Below are positions 1 through 12,864 of a stretch of 64,000 nt of DNA, in pieces (the stretch's first letter is position 1; every line of letters starts with the position of its first letter). The notes below the pieces were generated by a model. That model did not search any database, had not been told where the DNA came from, and worked only from the letters and a program-made list of their open reading frames with translations. The position numbers and the translations under genes are program-made. This DNA is from Strongylocentrotus droebachiensis (Eukaryota; Echinodermata; Echinoidea; Camarodonta; Strongylocentrotidae): NCBI GenBank assembly GCA_035222895.1, contig JAVYIG010006782.1:1-64000 (forward strand). Direction: 5' to 3'.

Positions 1-727
1 CCTAGTATTTTTTTTTTGTCCTCTTTCTTTTGAGTTGGTGTTGTGGTAGGTTCACATGATCAGCTTAGCCTGAAGGGCTTGTTGACTTATGAAATATATT
101 GATACAATAAGTTGGCAGCTCACTCAGGAAGCTATAGCTACTGGGATGGTAGTTGAGTGGACTTGTCAATTTCCAAATCCAAGACTTTATTATCCAAGTA
201 AAAATCATGCCAGTAAACTTAGACTATGTGACAATATACATGTAGTCAACAGCACCTCCTTAGTGATCTTCAAGCAGGGGGTGCAACAAATGAGGCTTCG
301 TTAAGTCTCTTCTGTTTTTAGCCGCACATCAACTTGTAGTGAGATTTTTACTTGCACTATTCATCTGGGCACTCGACAAGCACAAGTACAATAATATGCT
401 AACGGCAGTCTGTACTTAACTGGAAGAAAAAGAAGGAGAAGACTGTGAGAGCCTACAGGAGATGTATCATTCTGATGAAGCGTTGATCAGCCTCCTTGAA
501 GTACATACATGTAGGTTATTCATGTTGCATTGACTGCTGAGCCAGATGGTAGATGGTTCCAGATCGATCCTTATTGTTCTTGGTCTTGGATAGTAGGAAA
601 ACTTGAAGGAGTCAATAATTGCATCAGGAATTACAAACTTGGGGTTGTGGCTGTGTCTTCCGAAGTATGTACATGTACCTACATGTAGCAGGGATGGAGA
701 CAAGACAGTGATGAATCTCGGTGATAA
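1..727. other. No recognisable feature
   Basis: AT-rich sequence with short ORFs only; none resembles a known family or has convincing splice sites. Confidence 0.5.
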
Positions 728-1800
728 TTTTTTTTTTTTTAAATTTATTTCTAATCTTTTGACAGGGTAGCCCATTCACCAACAAGTAGTGGTCTTCCAT
801 GGGGCCCTGAATGAACATATTTACATCGTTTATAACATTTATACAGAACAGTTACAAAAATAATACTCGTTTGCAAAATAAACATATATCATTAACCTAG
901 TAAACAGTAATGCAAATAGGAAAATATTAATTAAGTCGCAATTATGTGAATAAGTCATGTAAATATTACAGAACATGCTCATACAAATGTAGTGTATGTA
1001 CGGCTGAGCCATTCACAAATTACAACTTTGTTTAAACAATCTCTTAAATGAATTAACAGAGGAAGCCGTTCTCAATGAATTATCTAGCTTATTCCATTCA
1101 AATATGGAAGAAACAATTGGGCTACACTTATAACAATCAGTGTGAAATCTAGGCACACGTAAACATCCACTGTCTATTTGCCTTGTATGATGCTCATGTA
1201 CATCATTAGGATTGATTAAGCCTACCTGAAGGTAAGAAGGAGCTAAGTTATGAACGCATTTATATATCATCATAACGCGACTTAACTCAAACCGCTTGTC
1301 TAGTGTCATCCATTTAAGACTTGTGAACAAATCAGCCGACGGTGTGTCATATGTTATTCTTGCGGCCCTCTTTTGAATTTTTTGCAGCTTAGTTGTATGA
1401 GAATAAAATCGGTTCGACCATACAACAGAGCAGTAATCTAATCGTGGCAACACTAGACTGTTATAAAGTAACTTTAAGGATTTTTGAGGCAAAAAACTCT
1501 TTGCTCTCTTTATCATGCTAATGTTTTTCTGGGTAAGTTTACTTACGTTTTCGATTTGTTTAGACCATTTCAATTCTTCATCTATCAAAAGTTAAAGCAT
1601 TTGGTGAATTGAACTCTTTTGATCAAATTGCCGTTTAATGAAATGGTGAAAGATTCAATTTTCTTGAGATTAGCAGGAGAGCCTATTAACATGACACAAG
1701 TTTTTTTCAGTGTTAAGAACAAGACGATTTTCCTTTGAAATCGGACACTATCTCTTATTTGGGAGACTATATATGTCAGAGACTTTGACAAGATTTTTGT
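728..1800 (-). mobile_element. LINE remnant, reverse transcriptase C-terminus and 3' end
   Basis: The minus-strand frame 1588-1013 encodes a LINE C-terminal RT region (LLYNSLVLPRLDYCSVVW, LQKIQKRAARITYD, WNKLDNSLRTASSVNSFKR). Upstream coding continues in other frames to about 1800, so frameshifts are present. The 3' end is marked by AATAAA-like sequence and an A run on the minus strand (T run at 728-740). It resembles CR1/jockey-type elements. 5' truncated and inactive. Confidence 0.75.
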
Positions 1801-2929
1801 AGCCTACAATGTACACATGTATGTTGGATACAAGTTTAATTCATTTTCATTTGCTGCAAATTTATTACCTCGGGTCAAATAAAAATATGACTCCTCATTA
1901 AAAATTACCTGTGAGTGTCTATTTAAAAAATTCACAGTCTCCTTTACTGTATGTTTTCATATCAGTTTTTAAATCCAAAGCTCTTGTGGCATAAAATAAT
2001 GAGACCCAAAGATAAGACATTTTGTCTAAAATTGTCACCAAACTTTGTCCTAAAAGTGAATTTTTATATGAGATGTGTAGGCCTAGTGTCTACTTCATGG
2101 ATCGAAAAGTGATTAATCATTAATGTATGGGAATCTATGTGGGCAGGTGTTTACTGCATATGTTTATGTGTACAATAAACTGTACATACCATGTATAGGT
2201 ATTATATTCCATGTGTGTGCTTGAGTAACCAACAACACAGATGGCTGTTTTAAGCGCCTCTTTTCCACCATACAGTGTAACGTTTAGATGTGCAAAAATT
2301 AATTACTGTACTTATCGTACAGCTAATACTGTTACAGGCCAACATGTTGTTAAAATTTGCAGGATGGAGAGGGAGGGTAAACGGGAGGGGGGGGGGTATA
2401 ATTTTATTTCTGCGAGGTCATTAATCAATGTCAATTTGTTATTGATTTCTTGATAGAGTCTCATCGGGCAGCACAGTCCTCTAGGCTATAGGGTATATTC
2501 TTGAAAGATCATCTTGTACATGTACATCTTGGATTGCCTGACATTTGCCACCAAATTGTCTATTTTTACATTATTTGCACTCATCTGATAGCCAAGTTTG
2601 GTTGCCCTTGCTGGTTTATCCCCTAACAGCGATATAAAGAAAAAGAATACACGGGAGCGGTGAAAAAAATGCACTTACAAAACGCAAAGCTCCCATTAGC
2701 AGAAAAGTATTTTTTACACCAGTAGTTTGATAAATTATAAATCTAAATTCTAAGTCTTTTAAATCATAGTACATACAGTGTATACATTACTACAGTTTTT
2801 TATAGGAATTATTATGATGGACCAGAAAACACCTGTACAGGTATGTATTTACAACATGGTCTCTTTTAAAAATTCTTTGAAAACAAAAAATTGTGTATGT
2901 TTGTTGTTTTGCCATATGAATAATGATAC
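1801..2929. other. No recognisable feature
   Basis: Single-copy looking AT-rich DNA; the short ORF at 2241-2453 has no recognisable content. Confidence 0.5.
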
Positions 2930-3110
2930 TTGTAATATTGATAATAATAATGATAAAAATAGTGATGAAAATGATAATAATGATGATAATGATAATATTG
3001 ATAATAATGATAATAATAGAAGTGATGATAATAATAGTAATAATGATAATGATGATTAAACTAATGATACTGGTAATGATAATGCTAATAATAATTAAAT
3101 GATAAGTACA
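2930..3110. repeat. GAT/AAT-rich microsatellite
   Basis: Imperfect (GATAAT)n-like sequence. The Asn/Asp-rich reading frame across it (2778-3059) is a by-product of the repeat. Confidence 0.8.
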
Positions 3111-3412
3111 TGTACATGTTAAATCTAAAATAAAGTGAAGTTTAATTTACACTTGGGAAAGTTATATATATATATAATAATAATAATAATATATTGTACA
3201 TGTACATGAAGCGTAAATCATACATAAACATTATGTGATTTTCAGGTACAGATGCAGGACATGTATGCGCAATGCAAGTTTTCACCCACAGTATAAATTA
3301 GATTTCACCGTTTGTCATTAAAGAGTTATCTTTAATCGACGTGATGTCACTGTATTTGCTAAGGTTGTGATAGGCTATTGACCGAGGGTGGATACGCTGT
3401 TTGCTCGCATCA

Positions 3413-3798
3413 GTAGGCCTGTCTTCACTAGCTCGAGATTGCCAAATATCCCGCTATTTGAACTATCCCGATCGCAAACTATACAGCTAATTTGCGTCTT
3501 CATCAGCCCGAAGTTGCAATTAGCGGGATATTTGGTCGGGATTGTCATCCTAAGATATCTTGGGATATAGTTTGCAAAATATCCAGCTTATATGTCCGGT
3601 GCGTCTTCACCAGACCAAAGACTCACACTATACGCGAACACTGAGCAAAATATCTGGAGCTAATTTCTCAAGGTCGAGTTCCAAGTTTTGAGGTTAAATC
3701 TCGAGCTGATGAAGACGCGATTTGTAACTTCGGGATTATTTCCCAAATCAGAAATAGCGGGCTATTTGGCAATCTCGAGATGATGAAGACGTGCCTAT
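3413..3798. mobile_element. MITE with ~45-bp terminal inverted repeats
   Basis: The left end TAGGCCTGTCTTCACTAG..CTCGAGATTGCCAAATA and the right end are inverted copies (right end, reversed: TAGGCACGTCTTCATCATCT..CGAGATTGCC). 386 bp, no ORF. Motifs such as CTTCATCA and GCGGGATATTT recur inside. Confidence 0.7.
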
Positions 3799-4048
3799 AG
3801 AATCAAGGTACACCTTGTTATGTAGAATTACAGAGATTCCATACTGCTGTCATAAATTTTAATAACATATTCTCATTAAATCAAAGTACTATCGATCATA
3901 AACAGGACTTTGGTTGCCAACAGAGGCCTAACCCGTTGTATGTAAATGATGCAACAGTCATCGTTCATGCAAAGCATACTGAAAGGCTGAAAGAGTTAAT
4001 GTGATTGGCTCCAGTACATACAGTGTACATGTACAGTTCAGTGTACAT

Positions 4049-4242
4049 TGTAGTCAAACCTGTCTAGAAAGGCCACCCAAGGGAAACAGAGAAAGTGGCC
4101 ACTGTAGACAGGTTGTCTTTCATGACAGGTTCTGCAACACATACAATGTATCTTTCTCGAGTCGAGGGACAAAAAATTGACCAAATTTATACAAACAGGT
4201 GGCCTTTGTAGAGAGGTGGCCACTAAGACAGGTTTGACTGTA
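4049..4242. mobile_element. Small MITE, TGTA target duplication
   Basis: Inverted ends GTCAAACCTGTCTAGAAAGG and, reversed from the right, GTCAAACCTGTCTTAGTGGC, flanked by TGTA (4049-4052 and 4239-4242). 186 bp inside, with repeated GGCCACC motifs. Confidence 0.7.
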
Positions 4243-4249
4243 AATCTTG

Positions 4250-4470
4250 ACTCAAGAATGAAAGGTGGACTATTGAAATCAGGGCCTTTGATGAATACTT
4301 TTAGATGCAAACTGTCATACAGTATGTCACATTCTCAAGAAACATAAATCAGGCCGGGACAAATCAATATTTCACACACTTAAACAATTATGTTTTTCAT
4401 GTTCACAAGAAACATAAATCAGGACAAATCAAGTTTTTGCATACATGTACTTACAAAATTACACAACTTG
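4250..4470. mobile_element. Mariner-like MITE remnant, internal part
   Basis: ACTCAAGAATGAAAGGTGGA, GAATACTTTTAGATGCAAAC and two AAGAAACATAAATCAGG copies. Ends are missing. Confidence 0.4.
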
Positions 4471-4654
4471 GTAAGGTATTTATAAGTAATTTAATTGTTG
4501 ACTCTATGAAACTGTGACTGATCACCTTATGGCCTGACTATAAAATCTTTTTGCTACATGTACATGTACATGTACATGTATGTTTGTTGGCCACTTGCCA
4601 CTTGAATGCCAAGTACATATTTACATTTAGGGAATGTTTTTATGTGTTCTGACA

Positions 4655-4935
4655 TAATAATAATAATAATAATACTCAGTTTTTATATAGTGCTTATTAC
4701 AATCACATTTAAAGCGCTTCCAAACTTGGAGATTATTACCCCGGCTTTAGCTGTGCTACCATTACGGCGTTCTAGTATTTCAAAGAATTAATTCCTGCGA
4801 GGTACCCATTTACATGTACATGTACATCACCTGGGTTGGGTGTGGCAAATGTAGATCAATGTCTTGCCAAAGGACATTAGTGCCGCGGCGGGTCTAGAAC
4901 CACTGACCTTGTGATCGACAGTCTGTACAGTACAC
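4655..4935 (-). mobile_element. SINE, reverse orientation
   Basis: On the minus strand it reads from a tRNA-like head (GGTTCTAGACCC, degenerate B box) through AATGTCCTTTGGCAAGACAT, ACCCAACCCAGG and GCCGTAATGGTAGCACAGCT to a TATATAA..(ATT)n tail. The body matches the SINE pieces at 12120 and 24132. Confidence 0.6.
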
Positions 4936-6411
4936 ATTACAGTATTATTACTTTCGTAATGGATCTTTTAAGGGTAATATTTTTCCAGGAGTGAACTGGT
5001 GAATACATGTACAGTATGTGTACCTTAATCGCTTTGTGATTGATTGCGAAGAGTAAATTATCCTTATTCAATTACCGTAATTGGACCTGCAAAACGTCTT
5101 CAGGATCTCACTGTAGTATCACATTGATGGCATGGCATACGGTTTTAGCGTCGTCTTTCAGGAAATATACTTCACAAGTCAGGTCTTTCCTACTTCCTGA
5201 CATAAGGTTCATAAGGTTCATATTTATTGTCCATTTAAAGTGAATTTGAAATCATTATTACACATGGCCTATACAAAAGTTAAGCCAACATTGGTAGCTC
5301 CTAACTTAAAGGTCATAACCAGTATGACTTTGACAACTATTTCATGATGAAGAGTAACTCATTTTCTGTCTAAGAATACCATATTAATCATATTTCTGTC
5401 ACAGGTGACTGAGCACCAGCCTGAGGGTCTTTAAAAAATGTTGTCAAAATTGCCTTGTACCAATTTTGGGCTGAACAAATGTGGGTCAGGTCATATACAA
5501 ATGTACAGTAATATGCATGTGCTTCTTTAGTCTTAAATCCTTTCAAAAGTTAAATTATGCTTCGTGCTACTGTAGGCTTTCACATAATCTTGTTTCAATC
5601 CATAAAGTATAAACTTTTAATTATTTTTAACAGCTTTAACTATTTGTTTCAATCCATAAAGTATAAACTTTTAACTATTTTTAACAGCTTACTACTACTA
5701 CTACTTCTTTTTCTTTCTTGATTCAATTCAGTTCTGGTTTAGTATAAAAACATGCTGAATAAAAAGTCCGGAGACTCAAACGATTCAGTTTACAAATTAT
5801 AAATACATACAAGAATATAAGAAATCAATACTTTTAGAAATCTTCATATCAATTACTGATTCTAATTAACTACACAACTATCAAATAATTGTAAAATAAT
5901 GCATGTTGTAATATTCAGTTACATGATATTTGAGTTCTCTCTGCTCACTTGTCCGCTGCATCATTTCACATGTGTAAGTGCATATTGGTATTTGTTTATC
6001 TAATCTCAAATAGCAAATGAAAACTCAAAGGTTTCTAAACCCAAATGCAAGAAAGACCACATGTGATGATAAGTAGCCAACAAAATTAAAAATAGACTTT
6101 CATAAATAAGATAACTTTTGAAAGAAATGTTTATCCATTTTGTATTATCAGTTTATCACTCAATGAAAAGAGTTACACCTTCCTTAAACAAGGGTTGTGA
6201 AAGAATTCAAGATTGTAAATAATCGTCATAATGAAGAGAATAATACAAATTTTACTTGTAATAAGCATTTCCTTGAGTTTGAGCTGATATTTTCTATTAT
6301 TAATACATTTTCTTTTCAAATACCTAGTACATGTACATGTAGTTAGATTTTTTCAATCTTAATATTATAAGTGAGCAGTTGTTATTGGAATGAGCTTAAC
6401 ATACCATACTG
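4936..6411. other. No gene; AT-rich DNA
   Basis: Apart from the 58-bp duplication at 5585, nothing recognisable on either strand. Confidence 0.5.
5585..5695. repeat. 58-bp direct duplication
   Basis: TTGTTTCAATCCATAAAGTA ... TATTTTTAACAGCTT occurs twice back to back (about 5591 and 5645) with two base differences. Confidence 0.85.
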
Positions 6412-7782
6412 TAGGGGCATTTACACTGTGTTTCAAACACGCCAAAAAATGCCAAACCGGAGCCTGGCCGCGATGTTACCAAGGGCAACTACGCTTTACC
6501 GGCAGACATGCCAAGCCCCAAACATTCCAAAACGAAGTGTGATCTTTTGGCGTGTTTTGGCGTGTTTTGGCGTGTTTGGCAAGTATAAACGCTCGCAGCT
6601 GTAACATCGCGATGTTAGGTGACGTAACTTTAGGAGCGGAGCTAGATGTAGTCCTTAAAGAAAATGATAGAAAATGATATATACAAAGAATAACATAAGA
6701 GAAGGTGATAGAAGGAAGAAACAAATAATAACATAAGGAATAACATAAGGAAAGACAGAAAGAGAAAGTGATAGAAGGAAGAAACAAAGAATAACATAAG
6801 GAATAACATAAGGAAAGACAGAAAGAGAGAGTGATAGAATGATGAAAACAAAGAATAACATAAGGAAACACAGAAAGAGGGAGTGATAGAATGATAAAAA
6901 ACAAAGAATAACATAAGAGAAGGTGATTGAAGGAAGAAACAAAGAATAACATAAGGAAACACAGAAAGAGGGAGTGATAGAAGGATACAAAAACAAAGAA
7001 TAACATAAGAGAAGGTGATAGAAGGAAGAAATAAAGAATAACATAAGGAAACACAGAAAGAGGAAGTGATAGAATGATGAAAAACAAAGAATAACATAAG
7101 AGAAGGTGATAGAAGGAAGAAACAAAGAATAACATAAGGAAACACAGAAAGAGGGAGTAATAGAATGATAAAAAACAAAGAATAACATAAGAGAAGGTGA
7201 TAGAAGGAAGAAACAAAGAATAAAATAAAGAAAAACAGAAAGTGGAAGTGATAGAATGATAAAAAAACAAAAGAATACATAAGGAAAGACAGAAAGAGAA
7301 AGTGATAGAAGGAAGAAACAAAGAATAACATAAGGAAAGACAGAAAGAGAAAGTGATAGAAGGAAGAAACAAAGAATAACATAAGGAAAGACAGAAAGAG
7401 AAAGTGATAGAATGATTAAAAAAACAAAGAATAACATAAGGAAAGATAGAATGATTAAAAAAACAAAGAGTAACATAAGGAAAGATAGAATGATTAAAAA
7501 AACAAAGAATAACATAAGAGAAGGTGATAACAGGAATAAATAAAGAATAACATAAGGAAACACAGAAAGAGAAATTGATAGAAGGAAGTGATAAAGAATA
7601 ACAAGGAAAGATAGAAAGAGGAAAGTGTTTGCATCGGAGTGCCGCGCATGCGCATTACCAACTGAAACACGCCAAAACATCACTGAGCTTTTCAGTCGGT
7701 GATGTTTCCGCACAAGTGTAAACGGGTGCGCGAAACATCGCGACTTTTCAAAATGAGGTATTTGACAGTATAAATGCGCCTA
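6412..7782. mobile_element. 1.4-kb MITE-like element with internal minisatellite
   Basis: Inverted ends TAGGGGCATTTACACTGT (left) and TAGGCGCATTTATACTGT (right, reversed). Both arms also contain GATGTT/AACATCGCGA and AAACACGCCAAAA motifs. The middle is a GA-rich minisatellite. Long apparent minus-strand ORFs here are products of the repeat. Confidence 0.65.
6655..7625. repeat. GA-rich minisatellite
   Basis: About twenty copies of a 40-53-bp unit around AACAAAGAATAACATAAGG with alternating AAAGACAGAAAGAGAAAGTG and GAGAAGGTGATAGAAGG modules. The strong strand asymmetry (purines on +) makes the minus strand look like a repetitive hydrophobic protein; this is not coding. Confidence 0.85.
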
Positions 7783-8431
7783 TTAATGGCTTTTGACCCA
7801 CATTCATTGCTTCAGCCCAAACTTGGTAAAAGATAATTTTGACAATACATGTACATTTTAAAAAGCCTGCTGCTCAGTCATCTGTGGTAGCGCAATATAT
7901 GGTATCATTCCACAGGGTATTACAGTAGTTACCTTTACAATGAAATGTAATCAAGATCACATACATGTATTTTATAACTTTTTTTTTTATTACAAGCCAC
8001 CAAAGTTGGATACACGTTTTGATACACACTGAATAACAGATTGAAACAAATTTATTTTCTGAACATGCTGAATATTAACTACATGTACATCATATTCATG
8101 GAAAAGTGTCGCATTACAGGAATTCATCTTGGAAAATGTAAGTGCACTACTTAGGCTCTACAGTACCCTTTCCTTGTCAACCAATATCACAAAGTAGATG
8201 CATTCTTTCCCGTAAACATTCATCTCTTTTATCTCACTGTAATAAAAGCAAAAAGGGGCTGGCTGGCTGAATTTGGAGTTTTTCAACTATTCATAATTTC
8301 CTATCAATATTTACAGTTTATATTTTATTTTTTGTTTGTATTTTGATAGAAACTTATAATTTTGTCTATGAAGCAGTTCATGTACAATGGGTTGATTTGA
8401 CCAATTACATTTTATCAATAGTATCATATTA
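7783..8431. other. No recognisable feature
   Basis: Spacer between two MITEs; no ORF or inverted repeat seen. Confidence 0.5.
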
Positions 8432-8842
8432 TTAAAGGTAAAGACCAGTTGTGGAAACGCCCCCCCTCTCAAAAAATGAAATGGATGCTTTTATTACCAA
8501 TCATGTGAATGATTATGTTTTGACTAATGATTACGTAATGATACAAATTTTGCCTAGATCCGCCTACTATTTGATATATTTGGTAAAATATTATATCTAT
8601 TTGGACCTGATAGATATAACGCACATGTCGTGCACGTGTTGCGTAGTCCCATACATCTTTCTGTGTACAGTGTTTGTAACTTTACCAAGACTGGGCCAAA
8701 TTTCTTGTAGGGCTTTTTGATGATTCCAGAACCTTGCAGTTCACCAATACTTAAATATGCTAGATGATCAACCTTTTCTGATCGATTCCACAACGTTTCT
8801 TTCACAATGCAATCGCATGACCATAACTGGTCTTTATCTTAA
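8432..8842. mobile_element. TTAA-flanked MITE, family C, copy 1
   Basis: TTAA then AGGTAAAGACCAGTTGTGG on the left; ACTGGTCTTTATC then TTAA on the right. 411 bp. The second copy is at 21672. TTAA duplications are typical of piggyBac-like transposases. Confidence 0.7.
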
Positions 8843-8934
8843 ATGGTTTACTATTAGAGGAAATTAATTGATTTTTTAAATATTTTAATGTATATTTATA
8901 CTGCACAGTTCATTGGGTCCTTACTACTCACCTG

Positions 8935-9545
8935 CCATATCTTGAAATCATTGTTGCAAAACAGATTTTACTCAAATTTATTTGGTTCTAAACATTATAT
9001 TCTGAATATTCTTCCCCTTTTAAAACAAAACTGCATGAAATATTGGACTTTTAATTCCTCTTTATTACAAAACAGATTCTAAGTTTCTAAACATTATCTT
9101 CCTTTTGAAAACAATAACTCCATGAAATGTTAGAGCTTTCATGTTAAGTTCATCCCTCTTAATATTACAAAACAGATTATAAGTTTCTATACATTATTTT
9201 CTGACAATTCTTCCTTTTGAAAACAGTAACTGCATGAAATATTGTAGTTTTCATTTCTCTTTATTACAAAATAGATTTTAAGTTTCAGAACATATTTTCT
9301 GTCAATTATTCCTTTTGAAAACAATAACTGCATAACATATTAGAGTTTTCATGATAAGTTCATGTTCATCCCTCTTTATCATAAAACAGATTATAAGTTT
9401 CTAAACATTATGCTTCCTTTTGAAAACAAAACCTGCATGAAATATTGGGTTTTCATTCCTCCTTCTTACAAAACAGATTTTAAGTTTAATAACATATTTT
9501 CTTACAAATCTTCCTTTTGAAAACATAACTGCATGGAAGTCATGA
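8935..9545. repeat. Minisatellite, ~100-110 bp unit
   Basis: Six diverged tandem copies marked by ACAAAACAGATT near 8957, 9066, 9167, 9265, 9369 and 9468, each with CTTCCTTTTGAAAACA and TGCATGAAATATT. Confidence 0.75.
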
Positions 9546-10490
9546 GATGTGGGATTTTCCCCCCTTTATGCAGTTTTGGTTTACATGTATATGCTAACCT
9601 CATTTTCACAAAGAAAGGATGAGTCAACTTTTGACACCATATTGTGAAGGCTCTCTACTTCCTCTTTGTTGAACCCGAGCCTGCAGGGAAAAAAATATAC
9701 AGGCTTACATGTAGGGCAAATTAGCCCCCGAAATGAAATGCCCCAAAAGAGCCCCCGAAAGTCATAAAAGAGCCCCCAAAATTGCATAGAGTTCAATGCA
9801 AAACAAAATAAAGAGTGTTATTTTCATGCAAGCAAGTTTGAAAAGTAGCCCCCCAAATTTTTTAAGTATTTTTTTTCCTATTGCTTGTGAAACTCTGTTA
9901 ATTGTGCTTATTCTGAAGTAGGGCTAATCTTCACTTCTGTTTCTTGAAATGAATTTTGAATGAAACCAGATTTCAGTCATTCTTATTTCCATATCAAGCA
10001 GTAAAATCATTTGTGTAAATTACACTGGTGTACGTGTTACCCATGACCAAAGTATCTCTGTTCAAACAGTACATTCCTGTCATAAATGTCATACAATGAC
10101 TCAATGACTACTATCTAGGTTTTATTCAGATTAAACAATTTGCAAATAAATATTTTGAACCTTGTAGGTGGTTCTGAAGGCAATGCTTCATTTGTTTTAC
10201 AGTTGTTGTGTCCTGTTTCGCTAAAGGGAACTTCAAAATATGTGAAATGAGGCGATCACAATGGGCCAAAAAAGGGGGATGTACAGTACATGTACATGTA
10301 CCTGGGTATATATCAAAAGGTCTTTCAAATTGCACAATTAGTAGATGACTGAATGGTATAAATCAGGGCTACAAGGAAATAAAGCAATAATGGCTTTCGA
10401 TTAGTCCCGAGCTACCTAATAACTACCGGTATGGGTGAACTTATATCATCTACAGTGTATTAACATCTTCCTGCTTATACACTGTACCTT
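9546..10490. other. No recognisable feature
   Basis: Contains a short cluster of AGCCCCC motifs (9724-9850) and otherwise ordinary AT-rich sequence. Confidence 0.5.
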
Positions 10491-11149
10491 TTAAAGGTGG
10501 ATGTTACTCATAAAACATGAGCAACTGAAGTCTAGTACTGGCCATGGTTACATTGTGAAAAAATAATGTACATCTATGATGAAGCAATTTAAAAAGGTTG
10601 ATTTGGAATAATCAACAGAAATTGATTCAGTTTTGCTGAAGTTTGCTGAAGTGTCATAATTTAAAAGAACATACAATTTAAATGACAAAATCATCTTTGT
10701 TTGATCAAAATTGGTTCAGAGATTGCTGAGATATCCATAAATATAATGATTTCAAATACTTGTGTACCACCACAAATATTAGATAATTTGAAAAAGCTGT
10801 TAAAAAACAAAATAGTGCCTTTTACGTTGTATTTCAGCCAATGCCAATGTTGGCTTTTTAATTAGCATTTTCGTTTTGGTTAAATTACGCACAGCCAGCC
10901 GGCCCATGTATTGTTATTTTTAATTACAAAATTAATTGATGGTCACCATATTTGTTTGAAAGTGGAGCTGAATTGGCATGATCGTTTTGGCTAAATTTTA
11001 CACATTTTGGGGTCTAAAATTACCTTCATAGCAATTTTAGGTTCTAAAAGGGCACTAGAAATGTCATAGATAAGAATAAGAGCAATAACCATGCACATTG
11101 AAGGCATTTGCAATCTGAAAAAAGAACTCAACTACCGGTATCCCTTTAA
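10491..11149. mobile_element. Possible TTAA-flanked element
   Basis: TTAA-AGGTGGATGTTA at the left and GGTATCCCT-TTAA at the right, similar in ends to the other TTAA families, but the inverted repeat is very short and there is no second copy here. Confidence 0.35.
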
Positions 11150-12119
11150 ACATGCATACATACATGTATATGTACCGTATTTGTTAATATGTGATCTATG
11201 AGAAATTGTTGAAATTATCATGAATGGAAACAAATCAAACTATCTATATTTTGTCTGGTCTCTCAGAAGCTGTACCTTATATACTGTCCATTTTTAAAGA
11301 ATGGTATAAACCTGCGGTAACCATGGACATTACATATTCATTGTAAGTAGTTATTACTAGCATGCCGCATGTTGCAACATTAATCCTTTTGGTCGGATGA
11401 AATAATTTGTTCTTTATGAATGTAGGAGCACATGACTGAAGCACGCTGTTGTATTGATGTTAATTTAGTTTGATAAACTAGATAAAAAGTCTGTTTGTGT
11501 TTGTATATTATCTAGGTATTTTGTTTTGTTTTTATTTCTCTCTTTAGCATTATGTACAGTAAGTACATGTACATTTGTATTTCAAAAACCGTACAATGTT
11601 CCTCTTTTGCATGTACTTCCACACTTTTAATTTTCATCAGTTTGTATAGATCTGATGATGTACATGTACATGTACAGTATCTTAGTTAATTTATGGAATG
11701 GACTTTGTGGCAGACTAGATTTGTGCTGAACAAGTTACATGTACATAGAGTATACTGCTACTACTACTAAGAATACTACAATGTATTAAGAATCTTGAAA
11801 TATTTCCAGATTTATTTTGCTGTTCATGTGTAAGCGAGCATGCCATGAGCATGTGAATGAAATGTTAGAAATTTAATCAGCATTTTTTAATAAGAACTGG
11901 ATATTTTTTTTTAGTGAGAAACTTTCATGAATGGCATGACTTCAGTCTTCTTTTAATTTGTGCATGCATTTTCACAATCTGTTACCACTCTGAAAGCAAT
12001 CAGTTTGAAATATTTTGGTGTGATATAGTTATCCATGACACCGCATTTGATTTTTCTGATTTCTATATCATTTTTAAAATCATGAAATGTTTAGTGGTTG
12101 GTTTAAAAGTGAGGCAGTA
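11150..12119. other. No recognisable feature
   Basis: AT-rich with several ACATGTACATGT motifs; no supported gene. Confidence 0.5.
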
Positions 12120-12265
12120 GATCCTGGCAGCAATTAATTCCTTAAATTGCTAGAGCGCCGTAATGGCAGCCTTGCTGAAGCCAGGGTAATAATCGGGAGC
12201 GCCAGGAGTGGCAAGTCTGACAGATACGAGCGCTATACAAGAACCCACTATTATTATTATTGAAT
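12120..12265 (+). mobile_element. SINE 3' part
   Basis: Contains AATTAATTCCTTAAATTGCT, GAGCGCCGTAATGGCAGC, AAGCCAGGGTAATAATCGGG and ends GAACCCACTATTATTATTAT. Same family as the reverse copy at 4655. The tRNA-related head is missing. Confidence 0.6.
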
Positions 12266-12864
12266 TTAATCAGCTCTACATGATTTGTATTAATCATGCA
12301 TTTAATTGTTCAAACAGGTGTTCTAGTAGTTCTTGACAGTCAGCATACTACAGGATTCCGCTCAATTAAAGGGCAATCCAACTCTTGTAATACGTTCATT
12401 TGTATGAAAGCAGAACAATAAGATAAAGAAAATGTTAAAAAGTTTGAAGCAAATCATTAGATTAGATTAGATCATTCTATGTACATGTACATGTACCTGT
12501 ACATGTGTGTTGGGTCATTAGATCACAGAGCAATTTATATATAAAGTTCAGTTGTGATTCAGAAGAAGAAAAAAGTCAGACTTATTTGAATTTCTACTGA
12601 TGATTTAGAATAATTCCATTATACTACAGAGCCCACTATCTCTTATTCTCTTTTAGACCGAGAAGTAAACAAATCAAAACCCAAGCGGTCATTCACAAAA
12701 CTGTTTAATTCCAAAGTCCAAGAAACTTGAGTTGACTATAAAGACATGTCTGAGTGCCCAACAACCAACTTTAACTCTTCACTAACCTGTTTTTATGTTT
12801 TTTTGTTTGATTTACAGATTTGCACTCTGCAGGAGTCTGTAGCAATAGATGCACCAAGTAAGTC

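Noticed and set aside
2778..3059. Asn/Asp-rich ORF
   Set aside because: Translation of a GATAAT microsatellite.
4870..4930. Possible tRNA on the minus strand
   Set aside because: Only a degenerate B-box-like segment is present; better explained as the head of a SINE.
6476..7713. Three long overlapping minus-strand ORFs (246-352 codons), hydrophobic and repetitive
   Set aside because: They are read-throughs of a purine-rich minisatellite in several frames; no non-repetitive protein sequence.
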